A stretch of 64,000 bases of DNA from Flavobacterium rakeshii (GTDB lineage Bacteria; Bacteroidota; Bacteroidia; Flavobacteriales; Flavobacteriaceae), in contig NZ_WOWP01000011.1 of NCBI RefSeq assembly GCF_009741375.1, forward strand, positions 1 to 64,000. Reading direction: 5' to 3'. Of the stretch, positions 16,492 through 26,838 are shown piece by piece (within the stretch, counting starts at the first letter, position 1; each line of letters opens with the position of its first letter). Made by a program: the position numbers and the translations under genes. The notes under the pieces are model-generated. The model was given only the letters and a program-made list of their open reading frames with translations, ran no database searches and was not told the origin of the DNA.

Positions 16492-17772
16492 TTATTTGTG
16501 TGACTGTATACCAGCCTTTAAAATCTGACCAAACTCATACATATCTTCAAACGAACAGTACAACGGTACCGGTGCCAGCCTGATTACGTTAGGCTCTCTC
16601 CAGTCGGTAATAACACCATTCTCCATTAGATAATCAAATAACGACCTTCCTTCACCGTGAAGATAAACCGAAATTTGGCTTGCTCTCTCTTTAGGTTCAG
16701 ATGGTGTAATAACCTCAAAGTTACCGTTTACTTCCTTATCAATTTCATGAAGTACATATTCCAGGTATGATGTAATCAAATCACGCTTTTGTATAAGTGC
16801 CGGCATACCTACCTCATCAAACATCTCTACCGATGCTAAATATGGCGCTAAAGAAAGTACAGGTAAACAACTTACCTGCCATCCGTTTGCTCCACGGATA
16901 GGATCAAACTGCGGCTCCATTAGGAATCTTCTTTCCTTATTGTGACCCCACCATCCTGCAAAACGAGGAAGATCCATATCATTGTGGTGCCTTTCGTGAA
17001 CAAATGCTCCCGATGCATTACCCGGACCTGAGTTCATATATTTATAACTACACCATGCAGCAAAGTCAACGTCCCACTCGTGCAGTTCCAAATGGATATT
17101 ACCTGCACCGTGAGCTAAATCCCACCCTACATAAGCACCGGCATCCTGACCTGCTTTAGTGATGGCCTTAATATCAAACACCTGACCTGTATAGTAGTTT
17201 ACACCACCCATTAAAACAAGAGCGAGTTCGTCACCTACTTCATTAATAGTATTAATAACATCTTCATGTCTTATATTATGCTCACCCGGTCTTCTTTTAA
17301 TCTCTACAATTGCATCTTCCGGATCATAACCGTGGAATTTAACCTGGCTTTTTATCATGTACTGATCGCTAGGAAATGCTTTCTCCTCACAAATAATCTT
17401 AAACCTTTTTTGTGTAGGCTGATAAAAAGTAACCATCATAAGATGTAGGTTCACCGTTAGGGTATTCATTACTGTTACCTCACTTGGCAAAGCACCAACT
17501 ACCTTACTTAACGGAGCTGCAAAACGCTCGTGATAATCCCACCAAGGCTTATCGGCATAAAAGTGACCTTCTACAGCCAGTTTACCCCAGTCGTCCATTA
17601 CTTCGTCAACATAGGCTTTAGTCCTTTTTGGTTGTAACCCCAGCGAGTTACCCGTAAAGTAAATTACCTGCTTACCGTTTACATGAGGAAAAATAAATTC
17701 GTCCCTGTATTTGGCAAGTTTATCGTTGGCATCAAGCTGCCTTGCAAATTCTCTAGTATTTTGAAATTCCAT
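16492..17772 (-). CDS. kynU: kynureninase
   Basis: A 426-residue PLP enzyme cleaving kynurenine or 3-hydroxykynurenine to (3-hydroxy)anthranilate and alanine. Visible landmarks are YFTGNSLGLQP (38-48), VGWDLAHGAGN (215-225, Asp218 contacts PLP) and the PLP lysine Lys244 in CSYKYMNSGPG. Length is normal. It is the first gene of a two-gene unit with the ureohydrolase. With kmo it gives 3-hydroxyanthranilate for quinolinate/NAD synthesis. Confidence 0.94.
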   Translation of the reverse strand: MEFQNTREFARQLDANDKLAKYRDEFIFPHVNGKQVIYFTGNSLGLQPKRTKAYVDEVMDDWGKLAVEGHFYADKPWWDYHERFAAPLSKVVGALPSEVTVMNTLTVNLHLMMVTFYQPTQKRFKIICEEKAFPSDQYMIKSQVKFHGYDPEDAIVEIKRRPGEHNIRHEDVINTINEVGDELALVLMGGVNYYTGQVFDIKAITKAGQDAGAYVGWDLAHGAGNIHLELHEWDVDFAAWCSYKYMNSGPGNASGAFVHERHHNDMDLPRFAGWWGHNKERRFLMEPQFDPIRGANGWQVSCLPVLSLAPYLASVEMFDEVGMPALIQKRDLITSYLEYVLHEIDKEVNGNFEVITPSEPKERASQISVYLHGEGRSLFDYLMENGVITDWREPNVIRLAPVPLYCSFEDMYEFGQILKAGIQSHK

Positions 17773-17830
17773 TGTTATTTGTTTGTTGGGCCGTAAAATT
17801 ACATAATTAATAAAAAAACAGGAAACAAAA

Positions 17831-17854
17831 AATCCTGCCGTTAAAAGCAGGATT
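17831..17854 (-). terminator. queA terminator
   Basis: AATCCTGC (17831-17838) and GCAGGATT (17847-17854) with a T-tract on the minus strand, about 20 nt after the queA stop. Confidence 0.8.
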
Positions 17855-17875
17855 AATTTTTTATCATTTTTCTAA

Positions 17876-18925
17876 TTAAAGAATAAGCATTGCATCTCCG
17901 TAAGAGTAGAACTTATAGCCTTCTTTCACCGCCTCTTCATAGGCTTTCTTCATTAAATCGTGCCCCATAAATGCACTAATCATCATAAGAAGTGTAGACT
18001 TTGGCGTATGGAAGTTAGTAATCATACAATCGGCAACACTAAAATCGTATGGAGGGAATATAAACTTGTTAGTCCATCCCACATAAGGATTTAATGTTTT
18101 TTGTGAAGAAACCGAACTTTCCATTGCTCTCATAGTAGTTGTACCTACAGCACACACTTTTCTTTTAGCAGCTTTAGCTTTGTTTACAATATCACAGGCA
18201 TCCTGAGTAATGATTAACTCTTCAGAATCCATTTTGTGTTTAGAAAGATCTTCAACCTCAACCGGGTTAAAAGTACCCAAACCAACGTGAAGTGTAACTT
18301 CTGCAAAGTCGATACCTTTTATCTCAAGCCTTTTTAAAAGGTGCTTAGAAAAGTGAAGCCCGGCAGTTGGTGCTGCAACAGCTCCTTCTTCTTTAGCATA
18401 AATAGTTTGGTAACGGTCTGCATCTTCAGGAACAACTTCCCTGTTTATGTATTTAGGTATTGGAGTTTCTCCAAGCTCATTAAGTTTAGCTCTGAACTCT
18501 TCGTATGAGCCATCATATAAAAATCGTAAAGTCCTTCCTCTTGAAGTAGTGTTATCTATAACCTCAGCTACAAGAGAATCATCATCTCCAAAATAAAGTT
18601 TATTACCTATCCTTATTTTTCTTGCAGGATCTACAAGCACATCCCAAAGACGTTGTTCTGAATTCAGTTCACGTAACAGGAAAACCTCAATTCTCGCTCC
18701 GGTTTTTTCTTTATTACCATATAAACGGGCAGGAAATACTTTAGTGTTATTAAGCACCATTACATCTCCTTCGTCAAAATACTCAAGAATATCTTTAAAA
18801 AGCCTGTGCTCAATAGTATTTGTTTTTCTGTTAACCACCATTAAACGGGATTCATCCCTGTTTTCTGCAGGAAATTCAGCCAGCAATTCTTTTGGCAGAT
18901 TGAAATTGAAGTTTGATAATTTCAT
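17876..18925 (-). CDS. queA: tRNA preQ1(34) S-adenosylmethionine ribosyltransferase-isomerase QueA
   Basis: A 349-residue enzyme that transfers the ribosyl part of SAM to preQ1 in tRNA to give epoxyqueuosine. Typical stretches are visible: [18 protein letters not shown] near the N-terminus, [14 protein letters not shown], and APTAGLHFS in the middle. The start at 18925 is preferred to an upstream ATG that adds eight residues. A well-formed promoter lies 22 nt upstream, so it is independent of aroA. Confidence 0.94.
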   Translation of the reverse strand: MKLSNFNFNLPKELLAEFPAENRDESRLMVVNRKTNTIEHRLFKDILEYFDEGDVMVLNNTKVFPARLYGNKEKTGARIEVFLLRELNSEQRLWDVLVDPARKIRIGNKLYFGDDDSLVAEVIDNTTSRGRTLRFLYDGSYEEFRAKLNELGETPIPKYINREVVPEDADRYQTIYAKEEGAVAAPTAGLHFSKHLLKRLEIKGIDFAEVTLHVGLGTFNPVEVEDLSKHKMDSEELIITQDACDIVNKAKAAKRKVCAVGTTTMRAMESSVSSQKTLNPYVGWTNKFIFPPYDFSVADCMITNFHTPKSTLLMMISAFMGHDLMKKAYEEAVKEGYKFYSYGDAMLIL

Positions 18926-18946
18926 CTTTGTATTTTTAATTGAGTG

Positions 18947-18978
18947 CAAATATACTACCGCAAAACAGGGGTTGTCAA
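18947..18978 (-). promoter_or_regulatory. queA promoter
   Basis: Minus-strand TATATTTG (18947-18954) with TTG 21 nt upstream (18976-18978). Confidence 0.5.
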
Positions 18979-19023
18979 GTATTTTGGGATATATTTATTT
19001 TTTAACTGACAAAAGCCTTTAAT

Positions 19024-20247
19024 TTAAAGCGTTTTTACAGCTATACCCACCTGTTTCATATCGTCCCAAAATGATGGGTATGATTTAGAAACCACACCTG
19101 CATCATTTATTATAATGGATGTTTTTAATGCAAGCGGAGCAAATGCCATTGCCATACGGTGATCGTTGTAAGTATTTATAGCTACATCACTATTTATATG
19201 TACCAATGGCTCTAATGTTAGAGAATCATCAGTCACGGCAACTACAGCACCCAGTTTGGTAAGTTCTGTTTTAAGAGCTTCAAGCCTGTCGGTTTCCTTA
19301 ATTTTAAGGGTATGCAGTCCGGTTAAATGGCATCCAGTTCCTAAACCGAAACAGGTTACAGCAATGGTTTGGGCAATATCGGGTGTATTTACCAAATTTA
19401 AACTGAGCTGTTTTTGTGCCTCACCTGTGTTTTTTAGTGTGATTGTATTTTCACTAAAAATTGTTTCAACGCCCAGTTCTTTATAAATCTCTGAAAGTGC
19501 ACTATCTCCCTGAAGGCTTTTTTGCACATAAGAGGAAAGGTTTGCTTCAGTTCCTTTTTGAGCTAATGCTACTAATGAATAAAAATAAGAGGCACTACTC
19601 CAGTCACTCTCTACTGTTAACGTGATTGGATTAACCTGCTCTATAGGCTTAACCTTAATTAGGTTATTCTCTAAAATTGCCGATATCCCAACCTGATTTA
19701 AAAGATTAAGTGTCATTTGCAGATAAGGCAACGATGTTATTTCTCCGTCGAGAGAAATCTCAAGTCCATTTTTAAGTTTAGCTGCAACAAGTAATAAAGC
19801 TGTTATATACTGGCTGCTTATATTTGCCTTTAATGTAACCTTGTCACAAACTATATCTGTTCCTGTAATCTTTAACGGCGGATAACCTTCATTCCCTACA
19901 TATTCTATTTTAGCTCCCAGGCTTTTTAAAGCATCTACAAGTATACCTATAGGGCGCTCCTTCATTCTGGCAGATCCTGTAAGCACTACTTCCTTACCGG
20001 GAGTTACAGCAAAATAAGCCGTAAGAAAACGCATGGCAGTACCGGCATGATGAATATCTATCACATTATCATTACTGTTTAATGCTTTAGTCATAACAGA
20101 TGAATCATCTGAGTCGGAAACATTTTCTACAGTGATTTGAGAATACAAAGCCTGCAATAATAAGAGTCTGTTAGACTCTGATTTACTTCCCGTTATTTGT
20201 ATTGACGAAGAAAGCATCCCGGAGGATGCTTTTAGTAGAATATTCAT
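19024..20247 (-). CDS. aroA: 3-phosphoshikimate 1-carboxyvinyltransferase (EPSP synthase)
   Basis: A 407-residue EPSP synthase of the shikimate pathway, joining shikimate-3-phosphate and PEP. Visible: GSKSESNRLLLLQAL (22-36), HAGTAMRFLTAYFA (the phosphate/PEP-binding GTAMR), SDWSSASYF and YNDHRMAMAFAPLAL near the end. It is a little shorter than the typical 430 residues but of normal Bacteroidetes length. It lies at the end of the mazG-like run, 4 nt after the small membrane protein gene. Confidence 0.93.
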   Translation of the reverse strand: MNILLKASSGMLSSSIQITGSKSESNRLLLLQALYSQITVENVSDSDDSSVMTKALNSNDNVIDIHHAGTAMRFLTAYFAVTPGKEVVLTGSARMKERPIGILVDALKSLGAKIEYVGNEGYPPLKITGTDIVCDKVTLKANISSQYITALLLVAAKLKNGLEISLDGEITSLPYLQMTLNLLNQVGISAILENNLIKVKPIEQVNPITLTVESDWSSASYFYSLVALAQKGTEANLSSYVQKSLQGDSALSEIYKELGVETIFSENTITLKNTGEAQKQLSLNLVNTPDIAQTIAVTCFGLGTGCHLTGLHTLKIKETDRLEALKTELTKLGAVVAVTDDSLTLEPLVHINSDVAINTYNDHRMAMAFAPLALKTSIIINDAGVVSKSYPSFWDDMKQVGIAVKTL

Positions 20248-20251
20248 TAAT

Positions 20252-20467
20252 CTAAATATTTTTATTTTTCTTACTAAACCATTTCCCTTCTCTAATCTTT
20301 GACAGTATGAACATATCGCACAATGTCATAAACAAAGTAAAGCTTGCCATAAAGCGCCATTTGTTCTCAAAATCGTGCCACCCGTCAATAAGGACAAGAA
20401 TAGCAGCAAGCGGAAAATAAACAACCATCCCCCCAATAAAATGTGCTATTTTGTTTTTCATAATCAT
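20252..20467 (-). CDS. small membrane protein, hypothetical
   Basis: A 71-residue protein with two hydrophobic stretches (about 8-27 and 38-55). No recognised family; the AHFIGG and Asp/Trp-containing turn (LIDGWHDFENKWR) suggest a short two-helix membrane protein. It is placed between the MazG-like gene and aroA, 4 nt before aroA. A second in-frame ATG at 20461 is equally plausible. Confidence 0.6.
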   Translation of the reverse strand: MIMKNKIAHFIGGMVVYFPLAAILVLIDGWHDFENKWRFMASFTLFMTLCDMFILSKIREGKWFSKKNKNI

Positions 20468-20499
20468 TTAGGTTTGTAACAACTCAAAAATAAGAAATT

Positions 20500-20826
20500 T
20501 TACTTTAGTTTTTCATTATTGTGATGACGATCGTGATCACGTTTGGTTTTAAGGTCCATTTTTTTATCAAAAGCAGCTTGTAAGTCTACTCCTGTTTGGT
20601 TTGCAAGGCACAGCACTACAAAAACAACATCGGCCAGCTCTTCACCTAAATCCTTATTTTTATCGCTCTCTTTTTCACTTTGCTCACCATAACGTCGTGC
20701 AATAATCCTTGCTACCTCTCCTACCTCTTCGGTAAGTTGTGCCATATTGGTTAGCTCATTAAAATAACGAACACCGTGTTCCTTTATCCAGTTATCAACT
20801 TCCTGCTGTGCATTTTTAATATCCAT
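20500..20826 (-). CDS. MazG-like nucleotide pyrophosphohydrolase
   Basis: A 108-residue single-domain MazG/NTP-PPase protein. The metal-binding EExxE (TEEVGEVAR, about 32-40) and the later ELADVVF (64-70) are intact. Such proteins hydrolyse non-canonical or excess NTPs. It starts 1 nt after the DUF3857 gene upstream in the same run, so it is likely cotranscribed. Confidence 0.88.
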   Translation of the reverse strand: MDIKNAQQEVDNWIKEHGVRYFNELTNMAQLTEEVGEVARIIARRYGEQSEKESDKNKDLGEELADVVFVVLCLANQTGVDLQAAFDKKMDLKTKRDHDRHHNNEKLK

Positions 20827-20827
20827 T

Positions 20828-22777
20828 TTATATTTTTTTAAGTACTATTTTCTCTGCCTGTTTTTTTAAAGTTAACCCTTCCATCTCCTTAATACTGTCA
20901 TAGTATTCCGGTCCAACTGTCGAATAGTTTTGCGTACTTATACACAGCACCTGTATCTGGTTACCTGAACTGCTTAACCTGAAAGTAAAATCAGTTATAC
21001 CGTCTACACTTGAAAGACGAGTTGCCTCCGGCATTGATTCAATCGCATAACCTTCGGGAATGGCAAACACAAAGTTATATCTTACCTGCGAAGGATACAC
21101 AAAATCTAATGAATATAATCGCTTTTCCTCATTAAAACTATTTTCAGTTTCTGTATGAAACAGTAACGGTGATAAATATATCATATCTCCAACTACTTCG
21201 GCATGCCCTACAGATTTAAAATTATAACTAACCTGAGCTTCATTTTCCGTATCTGCTTTATATTCCAAATCACTTATCTCAATATCTCCCATAGAGCTTT
21301 CCAGCTCATCCATGTGCTTATCGTTAGGAATATTGTCAAAATACATTTTATACATCATGGCATCATAATCAGAATATTTACAATTCATCTTGCCGCTTAC
21401 AGTACCATCTGCACTAAGCTGAGCACTTACAAATACCATTTCTTTTGACAGCTTTTCAGTATTAAGCTTTACTTCCTTCCAAGTATTGTTATCCCTTAAC
21501 AACCATCCGGAAGCATTTAAATCTCTTACAGGAAGCATATCCGGACTTGAAAAAGGCTCAGTAGCGTCCAGCAGAATTTGTTTATCGTTTACCTCAACAG
21601 CACATATAACAAAATCATACGAATAAATACTTGCATAGGTGGCCAACCCGTTATCTTTTGTACTTAACACAACAGGATTTGCATTAAGCCCGGCATATCG
21701 TAGCATAGCTGTAAGCATAAGGTTTATTTCTGCACAGTTACCCGATCTCTCATCATATGCTTTTTTCACTCCGTCACTACAGTATAAACCATGTTTTTCA
21801 TTCCAGGACATCCTCTCTTTTACGTAATTAAAAACAATAGTGAGTTTTTTATCATTATCATTTACTCCATTAATTAAAGCATCAATATCATCTTTAAAAT
21901 AAGAGGTTTTTTTAATCTCACTACCAAAGTCATCATCATCATACAGCGTTTTTGCTACCGACTCCCAATTATTACTATACTTTGTTTCTTTTTCATCTAA
22001 ATCCCTAAAAGATGCTAACTCGTGTTTTACATACAGCCTGTAATTATCCGGATTATCTATATAACTCTCTGTTTTAAATGCGGGAAGATTTTCAATAGAA
22101 TAGGTTTGTTTAATTTCCTGAAAGGTAATTTTTGCACTTCTGGCATATAATGATTTCCTGTTAACTTCTGCATCTTCCTTTAACTCATAGTAAGGATTTA
22201 AAATCCTGTTATAGGTAAAAAGCTGAGGAATATTTACAGTATACTCTATATAATTTACCGGAATTTTTTCCTGAAAATACCAATCAGGAAAACTATGTAT
22301 ATAAGGTGACTTGACGACGTACTTGTATTCTATAACCGATCCTTCTTTTACATCCTGAAGCATTATTTTTTTCACCCTTCTGGTAGAGCTTACCTCATCT
22401 GTATGATCATCTCCTTTTTTAAGAGAGGTTTTCTCTATCTCACCGTTTACAAGATTATAAGTAGAAGCTTCTTCAAAAGTAACCGACTCCCCATTTACTC
22501 TTTTGTAATAATAAGGTACCTCAACGTTTCCATATTTGTAACCTTTTTTTGTATACACCTTTAACCTTACCTCAACCTCTGTAATAATAACCCAATTATC
22601 ATTATCTATTTTAAAGTGAGTATTACCTTTTTTGTATAATATCGCTGCATCTGCCGAAGGGTCTAGCGGATGTTCTTTCTCCATCAGTTCTTCTTTAGAT
22701 ACTTTACTTAACCTAAAATCGCGGGCAAAAACTGTACAGGCAAAACTCACAAACAGCAAGGTGAATATATTTCTCAT
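20828..22777 (-). CDS. DUF3857/transglutaminase-like protein, copy 1
   Basis: A 649-residue secreted protein (signal peptide to about residue 18), N-terminal DUF3857 domain (about 40-200) and a transglutaminase-like domain (about 300-410). The nucleophile position keeps Cys348 (RSGNCAEIN), but the catalytic His position reads Phe389 (SYDFVICAV); the LLDAT Asp404 is present. C-terminal region resembles its neighbours. Catalysis is therefore doubtful. Role unknown; probably periplasmic or outer-membrane associated. It is one of four tandem paralogues, 2 nt after copy 2. Confidence 0.85.
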   Translation of the reverse strand: MRNIFTLLFVSFACTVFARDFRLSKVSKEELMEKEHPLDPSADAAILYKKGNTHFKIDNDNWVIITEVEVRLKVYTKKGYKYGNVEVPYYYKRVNGESVTFEEASTYNLVNGEIEKTSLKKGDDHTDEVSSTRRVKKIMLQDVKEGSVIEYKYVVKSPYIHSFPDWYFQEKIPVNYIEYTVNIPQLFTYNRILNPYYELKEDAEVNRKSLYARSAKITFQEIKQTYSIENLPAFKTESYIDNPDNYRLYVKHELASFRDLDEKETKYSNNWESVAKTLYDDDDFGSEIKKTSYFKDDIDALINGVNDNDKKLTIVFNYVKERMSWNEKHGLYCSDGVKKAYDERSGNCAEINLMLTAMLRYAGLNANPVVLSTKDNGLATYASIYSYDFVICAVEVNDKQILLDATEPFSSPDMLPVRDLNASGWLLRDNNTWKEVKLNTEKLSKEMVFVSAQLSADGTVSGKMNCKYSDYDAMMYKMYFDNIPNDKHMDELESSMGDIEISDLEYKADTENEAQVSYNFKSVGHAEVVGDMIYLSPLLFHTETENSFNEEKRLYSLDFVYPSQVRYNFVFAIPEGYAIESMPEATRLSSVDGITDFTFRLSSSGNQIQVLCISTQNYSTVGPEYYDSIKEMEGLTLKKQAEKIVLKKI

Positions 22778-22779
22778 AA

Positions 22780-24795
22780 CTATTCTTTTATCAATACTAT
22801 TTTCTCTGTTTGCTTTTTAACCAAATCTGCGTAGAATGCTTTTAATCCATCATAATATTCAGGATTAATACGGGCATATTTAACGTCTTCCTGAGCTATG
22901 ATTTGTATTTGGTTATTTTGATTTACAGCCACCACAAACTTATAAGACACAAAATCGTCTTGTGTACCTAACACCATTGATTCCGGCAACGACTCAACCT
23001 TATAACCCTCTGGAATATTTATAGTGATAGCATATCTTTCCTGACGCGGATACAAAATATCAATAGGATAAACTCTTTCTTCCTGTTTAAAAGGGTTTTG
23101 TGTCAAACCCAGCATAAGCATTGGAGAAAAAAACATTTTATTACCCGCTACATCTATGTCACTTTTAAACGAAACTTCTTCTACTACTGCCTTATCAACC
23201 TCATTAACATTTAATACATTATATTCTTCAACCCTTATACCATATCTATTTTCCAGTTTTCTGATTTTATCATCGGCAGAAGCATTGCCGTTTTCTTCTC
23301 TGTACATTAAAGCTTCATAGTCAAAATACTGCTTTTTCATATTAGCATCTATTTGCCCATCGGCATTTAGAGAAGCTATAAGCATAACATTTGTTTTGGA
23401 TTTTTTTTCGGGCATCAAACTAATTTCCTTAGCCTTAAGCTCATCAGTAATCATCCTCCCGAAAACATTAAGAGTTCTTACAGGAACCACATCAATACCG
23501 GCATTTTTACTTGTAGCATCAAGTAGCACTACCTTACCCGGTAACTGGGCTCCGGCAATAACATAGTTAAACTCGCTTCTATTCACAAAAGCCACGTGCC
23601 CTTTATCCCTGGTACTTAACAGTATTGAATTAGCTTTTACACGGGCATATTTAAGCATGGAAACCAGCATAAGGTTTATATCGGCCGAATTACCTGTTCT
23701 GTTCTCATATGCTCTTTTTAAATTACCTGTACACAAATATGACTTCTCTCCGTTCCAAGCCATCCTGTTTTTAACGTAATCAAAAATAAGCTCAACTTTT
23801 TTCTTCTCTTCAGTTACTCCAGTTAAAAGGGCATCAATATCTTCCTTGTAGTAAGACTGATTTTCAATTTGTTTCCCAAAATCCTCGTCCTCATATATTT
23901 TGGCAGCAACAGTATCCCAGTCTGAAGCATATTTCTTTTCAGCTTCTCCGGGCATTTGTGAACTGGATAACTGATGCTTAATGAAAGACCTGTAATTATT
24001 AATGTTATCTACATATACCTCATTCTTTAAAGCAGGTACATTTTCGGCTTTATAGGTGTATACATTTTCAGTAAATGTTAATGATGCCTTTTCTGATTTA
24101 TTAGACCCGCTCGACGTACCATAAACTCCTTTACCTACAGATGTACTATACTCCCTGTAGGCATTTCTGGTTTTTTTATCCTGTTCTAAAGGAAAATAAG
24201 GACTCAATATCCTACTGTATACAAAACACTGAGGCACTGCAAATTCAACCTCCGATTTTTTAACCGGAATATCTCTTTGAAAATACCAGTCTGGTAAACT
24301 TGCTATGTAAGGTGTTTTTTTAATGTAACGAAACTCAATAATACTTCCTTCCTTTACATTAGGAAAGGCCACTTTTTTAACCTTCCATTTTTTATTTACC
24401 TCTTCATTAAAAACTTCATCATCTTTAATTTTGGTTTTATCTACCTTTCCGTCTACAAGATTATAAACTACAAGATCTGAAAAATCAACACTTTCACTAT
24501 TTACTCCATCAACATAATAACTCACGCCTTCATTAGCATAAGCATACCCCTCTTTATTATAAACCTTAAGCCTTACAAAAACATCGGTCACTATAATCCA
24601 TTTCCCCTGACTGTTAAAATCAAAAGAAATTTCTCCTTTTTCATACAGTATAGCTGCCCTAGCATCTATATCATACGGGCATGCTTTTTCTTCAAGTTCA
24701 TTTTGAGAAACTTTCCCCGGCTTATAGTTTTGCGCAAATAAAGTAGCTGTAGTTAACAACAACAATAAAACACTTATTTGTTTTCCTGTTTTCAT
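22780..24795 (-). CDS. DUF3857/transglutaminase-like protein, copy 2 (inactive triad)
   Basis: A 671-residue paralogue with signal peptide (cleavage near LFAQ, residue 22) and the same domain order as copy 1. The nucleophile is Ser370 (RTGNSADIN) and the His position is Tyr411 (EFNYVIAG), so the cysteine-protease-type triad is lost; Asp426 remains. The start codon follows the stop of copy 3 without a gap, so translation may be coupled. Confidence 0.85.
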   Translation of the reverse strand: MKTGKQISVLLLLLTTATLFAQNYKPGKVSQNELEEKACPYDIDARAAILYEKGEISFDFNSQGKWIIVTDVFVRLKVYNKEGYAYANEGVSYYVDGVNSESVDFSDLVVYNLVDGKVDKTKIKDDEVFNEEVNKKWKVKKVAFPNVKEGSIIEFRYIKKTPYIASLPDWYFQRDIPVKKSEVEFAVPQCFVYSRILSPYFPLEQDKKTRNAYREYSTSVGKGVYGTSSGSNKSEKASLTFTENVYTYKAENVPALKNEVYVDNINNYRSFIKHQLSSSQMPGEAEKKYASDWDTVAAKIYEDEDFGKQIENQSYYKEDIDALLTGVTEEKKKVELIFDYVKNRMAWNGEKSYLCTGNLKRAYENRTGNSADINLMLVSMLKYARVKANSILLSTRDKGHVAFVNRSEFNYVIAGAQLPGKVVLLDATSKNAGIDVVPVRTLNVFGRMITDELKAKEISLMPEKKSKTNVMLIASLNADGQIDANMKKQYFDYEALMYREENGNASADDKIRKLENRYGIRVEEYNVLNVNEVDKAVVEEVSFKSDIDVAGNKMFFSPMLMLGLTQNPFKQEERVYPIDILYPRQERYAITINIPEGYKVESLPESMVLGTQDDFVSYKFVVAVNQNNQIQIIAQEDVKYARINPEYYDGLKAFYADLVKKQTEKIVLIKE

Positions 24796-26808
24796 TTAAA
24801 TCTTTTTTGTAAGTACAATTTTTTCGGCCTGCTTTTCTACCATTTTTTGGTAAAAATCTTTAAGCACAGTATAATATGATGGTGAAACAGATGCATAGTT
24901 AATATCTGAAATAGCTATAAGCTGTATTTGATTATTTTGTGCCTGTATAGTAAATTTAAAAGACCCTATATTATCTTCCATACCAATAGCTAATGATTCT
25001 GGCAGGGACTCTACCTGATAGCCTTCCGGTATTTTTAAATTAATCATATACCTGTACTGTGTAGGAAAAACAAAATCTATTGGATATTCTCTTTTTTCCT
25101 GTTTAAAAGGGTTTTCATCATCAGTAAAAAACAATAACGGATTAATGTAAATTTTGTCGCCAATTACATCTGTAACATTATTATGGATAAAACTATACTC
25201 TTCTGTTACTGGCTTTTTAAAATCATCATAAGCTACTGTATAATCATTAATCTCTATACCGTCATATCTTTTTTCAAGATTTTCGAGATAACTATCCTGA
25301 TTTGCACCGCCATATGATTCTCTAAAAACATAAGCATGATAATCAAAATACTGATCTCTTGCTTTACCCGATATTACTCCGTCTTCACTTATTTCACCTA
25401 TTATGGTAACAGTCTCTTTTGAATTGAACTGAGGAAGCATACCTATGGCATATGAAGTCCCGTCTTTCTTTATAAGCCTGCCCTCCCAGTTTAGAGACCT
25501 TATTGGTCTTATATTTGGCAATGCAGCTTTTGAACTGGCATCAAGAAGTATAATCCCTCCGTTAAGTTCAACAGATGTAATTACATAATTAAAAGCCGAT
25601 CTGTTTGGGTAAAGTGCTATTTTACTTGACCTTGTTGTTACTAATACCGGATTTGCCTCTAAGCCTGCATAGTTTAACATTGCAGTAAGCATAAGGTTTA
25701 TTTCGGCTATATTTCCTGTTTTATTTTTATAAGCCTGCTTAATACCATCGTGACAAGTATAGCCGTAATAATCATTCCAGTTCATCCTGTCTCTTACATA
25801 ACCAAATAGTATTGCTATTTTTTCTTCCGGAGATGTAACACCCGCTATAAGAGCATCAACATCATTTTCGAAATAGTTAGTTTTTTTAAGCTCTCCTCCA
25901 AAATCATCATTCTTGTAAATAGTTTTAGCCAAATCTTCCCACGTATGAGAGTATGATTTTACGGTCTCATTAGGGTATTGGGTCATGGTAAGCTCATGCT
26001 CAATACTACTGGTATAATTATCTATATTGTTAACAAAACGCTCTCCTTTTAACATTGGAGCATTCTCTATAATATAAGTTACAACATTTTCTGTATAATC
26101 AATCTCACTGGTTGAATAGTTAGTTTTGGCACTATAGTTATTATTTTTACTTCTTGTTGACGATGTGTATGTAAACTTCTTATTGACTCTTGTTCTGTTA
26201 ACCTTAGGTACAAGGTACCCCCTAAACACAGGATTAAAAGTATAATACTCGGGTATCCTTGTTGTATATTCAGAATAGTTTACCGGGATAGATTCCTGAA
26301 ATCTCCATTCTGGAAAAATACTGGTAAAAGGAGATCTTATTTCATAGTGATATTCTACTATACTACCTTCTTTCACATCGGGCATTGTTATTTTTTTTTG
26401 CCTGTAAAACTTACTTATTTCCTCATCAAACTCGCCTTCACTTTTTAGCTTCGTTTTTTCTACTTTACCATCTACAAGGTTATAAGTTGTAGCCTTTTTA
26501 AAATAAACGTTCTCATCTCCATTATCAGACTGATAATAACTTACAGCCTTGTTAGCCCATGCATACCCTTCTTTGGTATATATTTTTATTTTCATGTCAA
26601 CTTCGGTAACTAAAGTAAAACCATCTCTCTCTGAAAGATCCATATAAGTTACTCCTTTTGAAAACAATATCGCTGCCGGCGCTGTTGAGTCTGAAGGGTG
26701 TCTTTTTTGAGCTAACTCTTCTTTAGTCACTTCACCCAGCTCATATTTTTGGGCATAAGTAGTATAGCCTGTTAAAAACAGGAAAATAAAAAATTTGAAA
26801 ATCTTCAT
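24796..26808 (-). CDS. DUF3857/transglutaminase-like protein, copy 3 (inactive triad)
   Basis: A 670-residue paralogue, signal peptide to about residue 19 (TTYAQ). The nucleophile position is Ile367 (KTGNIAEIN) and the His position is Tyr408 (AFNYVITS); Asp423 is kept. It carries a Ser/Thr/Asn-rich insertion (about 205-235) not seen in copy 1. It is probably a binding or structural derivative of an enzyme ancestor. It has a 30-nt gap to copy 4 upstream. Confidence 0.85.
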   Translation of the reverse strand: MKIFKFFIFLFLTGYTTYAQKYELGEVTKEELAQKRHPSDSTAPAAILFSKGVTYMDLSERDGFTLVTEVDMKIKIYTKEGYAWANKAVSYYQSDNGDENVYFKKATTYNLVDGKVEKTKLKSEGEFDEEISKFYRQKKITMPDVKEGSIVEYHYEIRSPFTSIFPEWRFQESIPVNYSEYTTRIPEYYTFNPVFRGYLVPKVNRTRVNKKFTYTSSTRSKNNNYSAKTNYSTSEIDYTENVVTYIIENAPMLKGERFVNNIDNYTSSIEHELTMTQYPNETVKSYSHTWEDLAKTIYKNDDFGGELKKTNYFENDVDALIAGVTSPEEKIAILFGYVRDRMNWNDYYGYTCHDGIKQAYKNKTGNIAEINLMLTAMLNYAGLEANPVLVTTRSSKIALYPNRSAFNYVITSVELNGGIILLDASSKAALPNIRPIRSLNWEGRLIKKDGTSYAIGMLPQFNSKETVTIIGEISEDGVISGKARDQYFDYHAYVFRESYGGANQDSYLENLEKRYDGIEINDYTVAYDDFKKPVTEEYSFIHNNVTDVIGDKIYINPLLFFTDDENPFKQEKREYPIDFVFPTQYRYMINLKIPEGYQVESLPESLAIGMEDNIGSFKFTIQAQNNQIQLIAISDINYASVSPSYYTVLKDFYQKMVEKQAEKIVLTKKI

Positions 26809-26838
26809 AATTGTAAGGTTTTGGTTTGGTTTGTGTTG

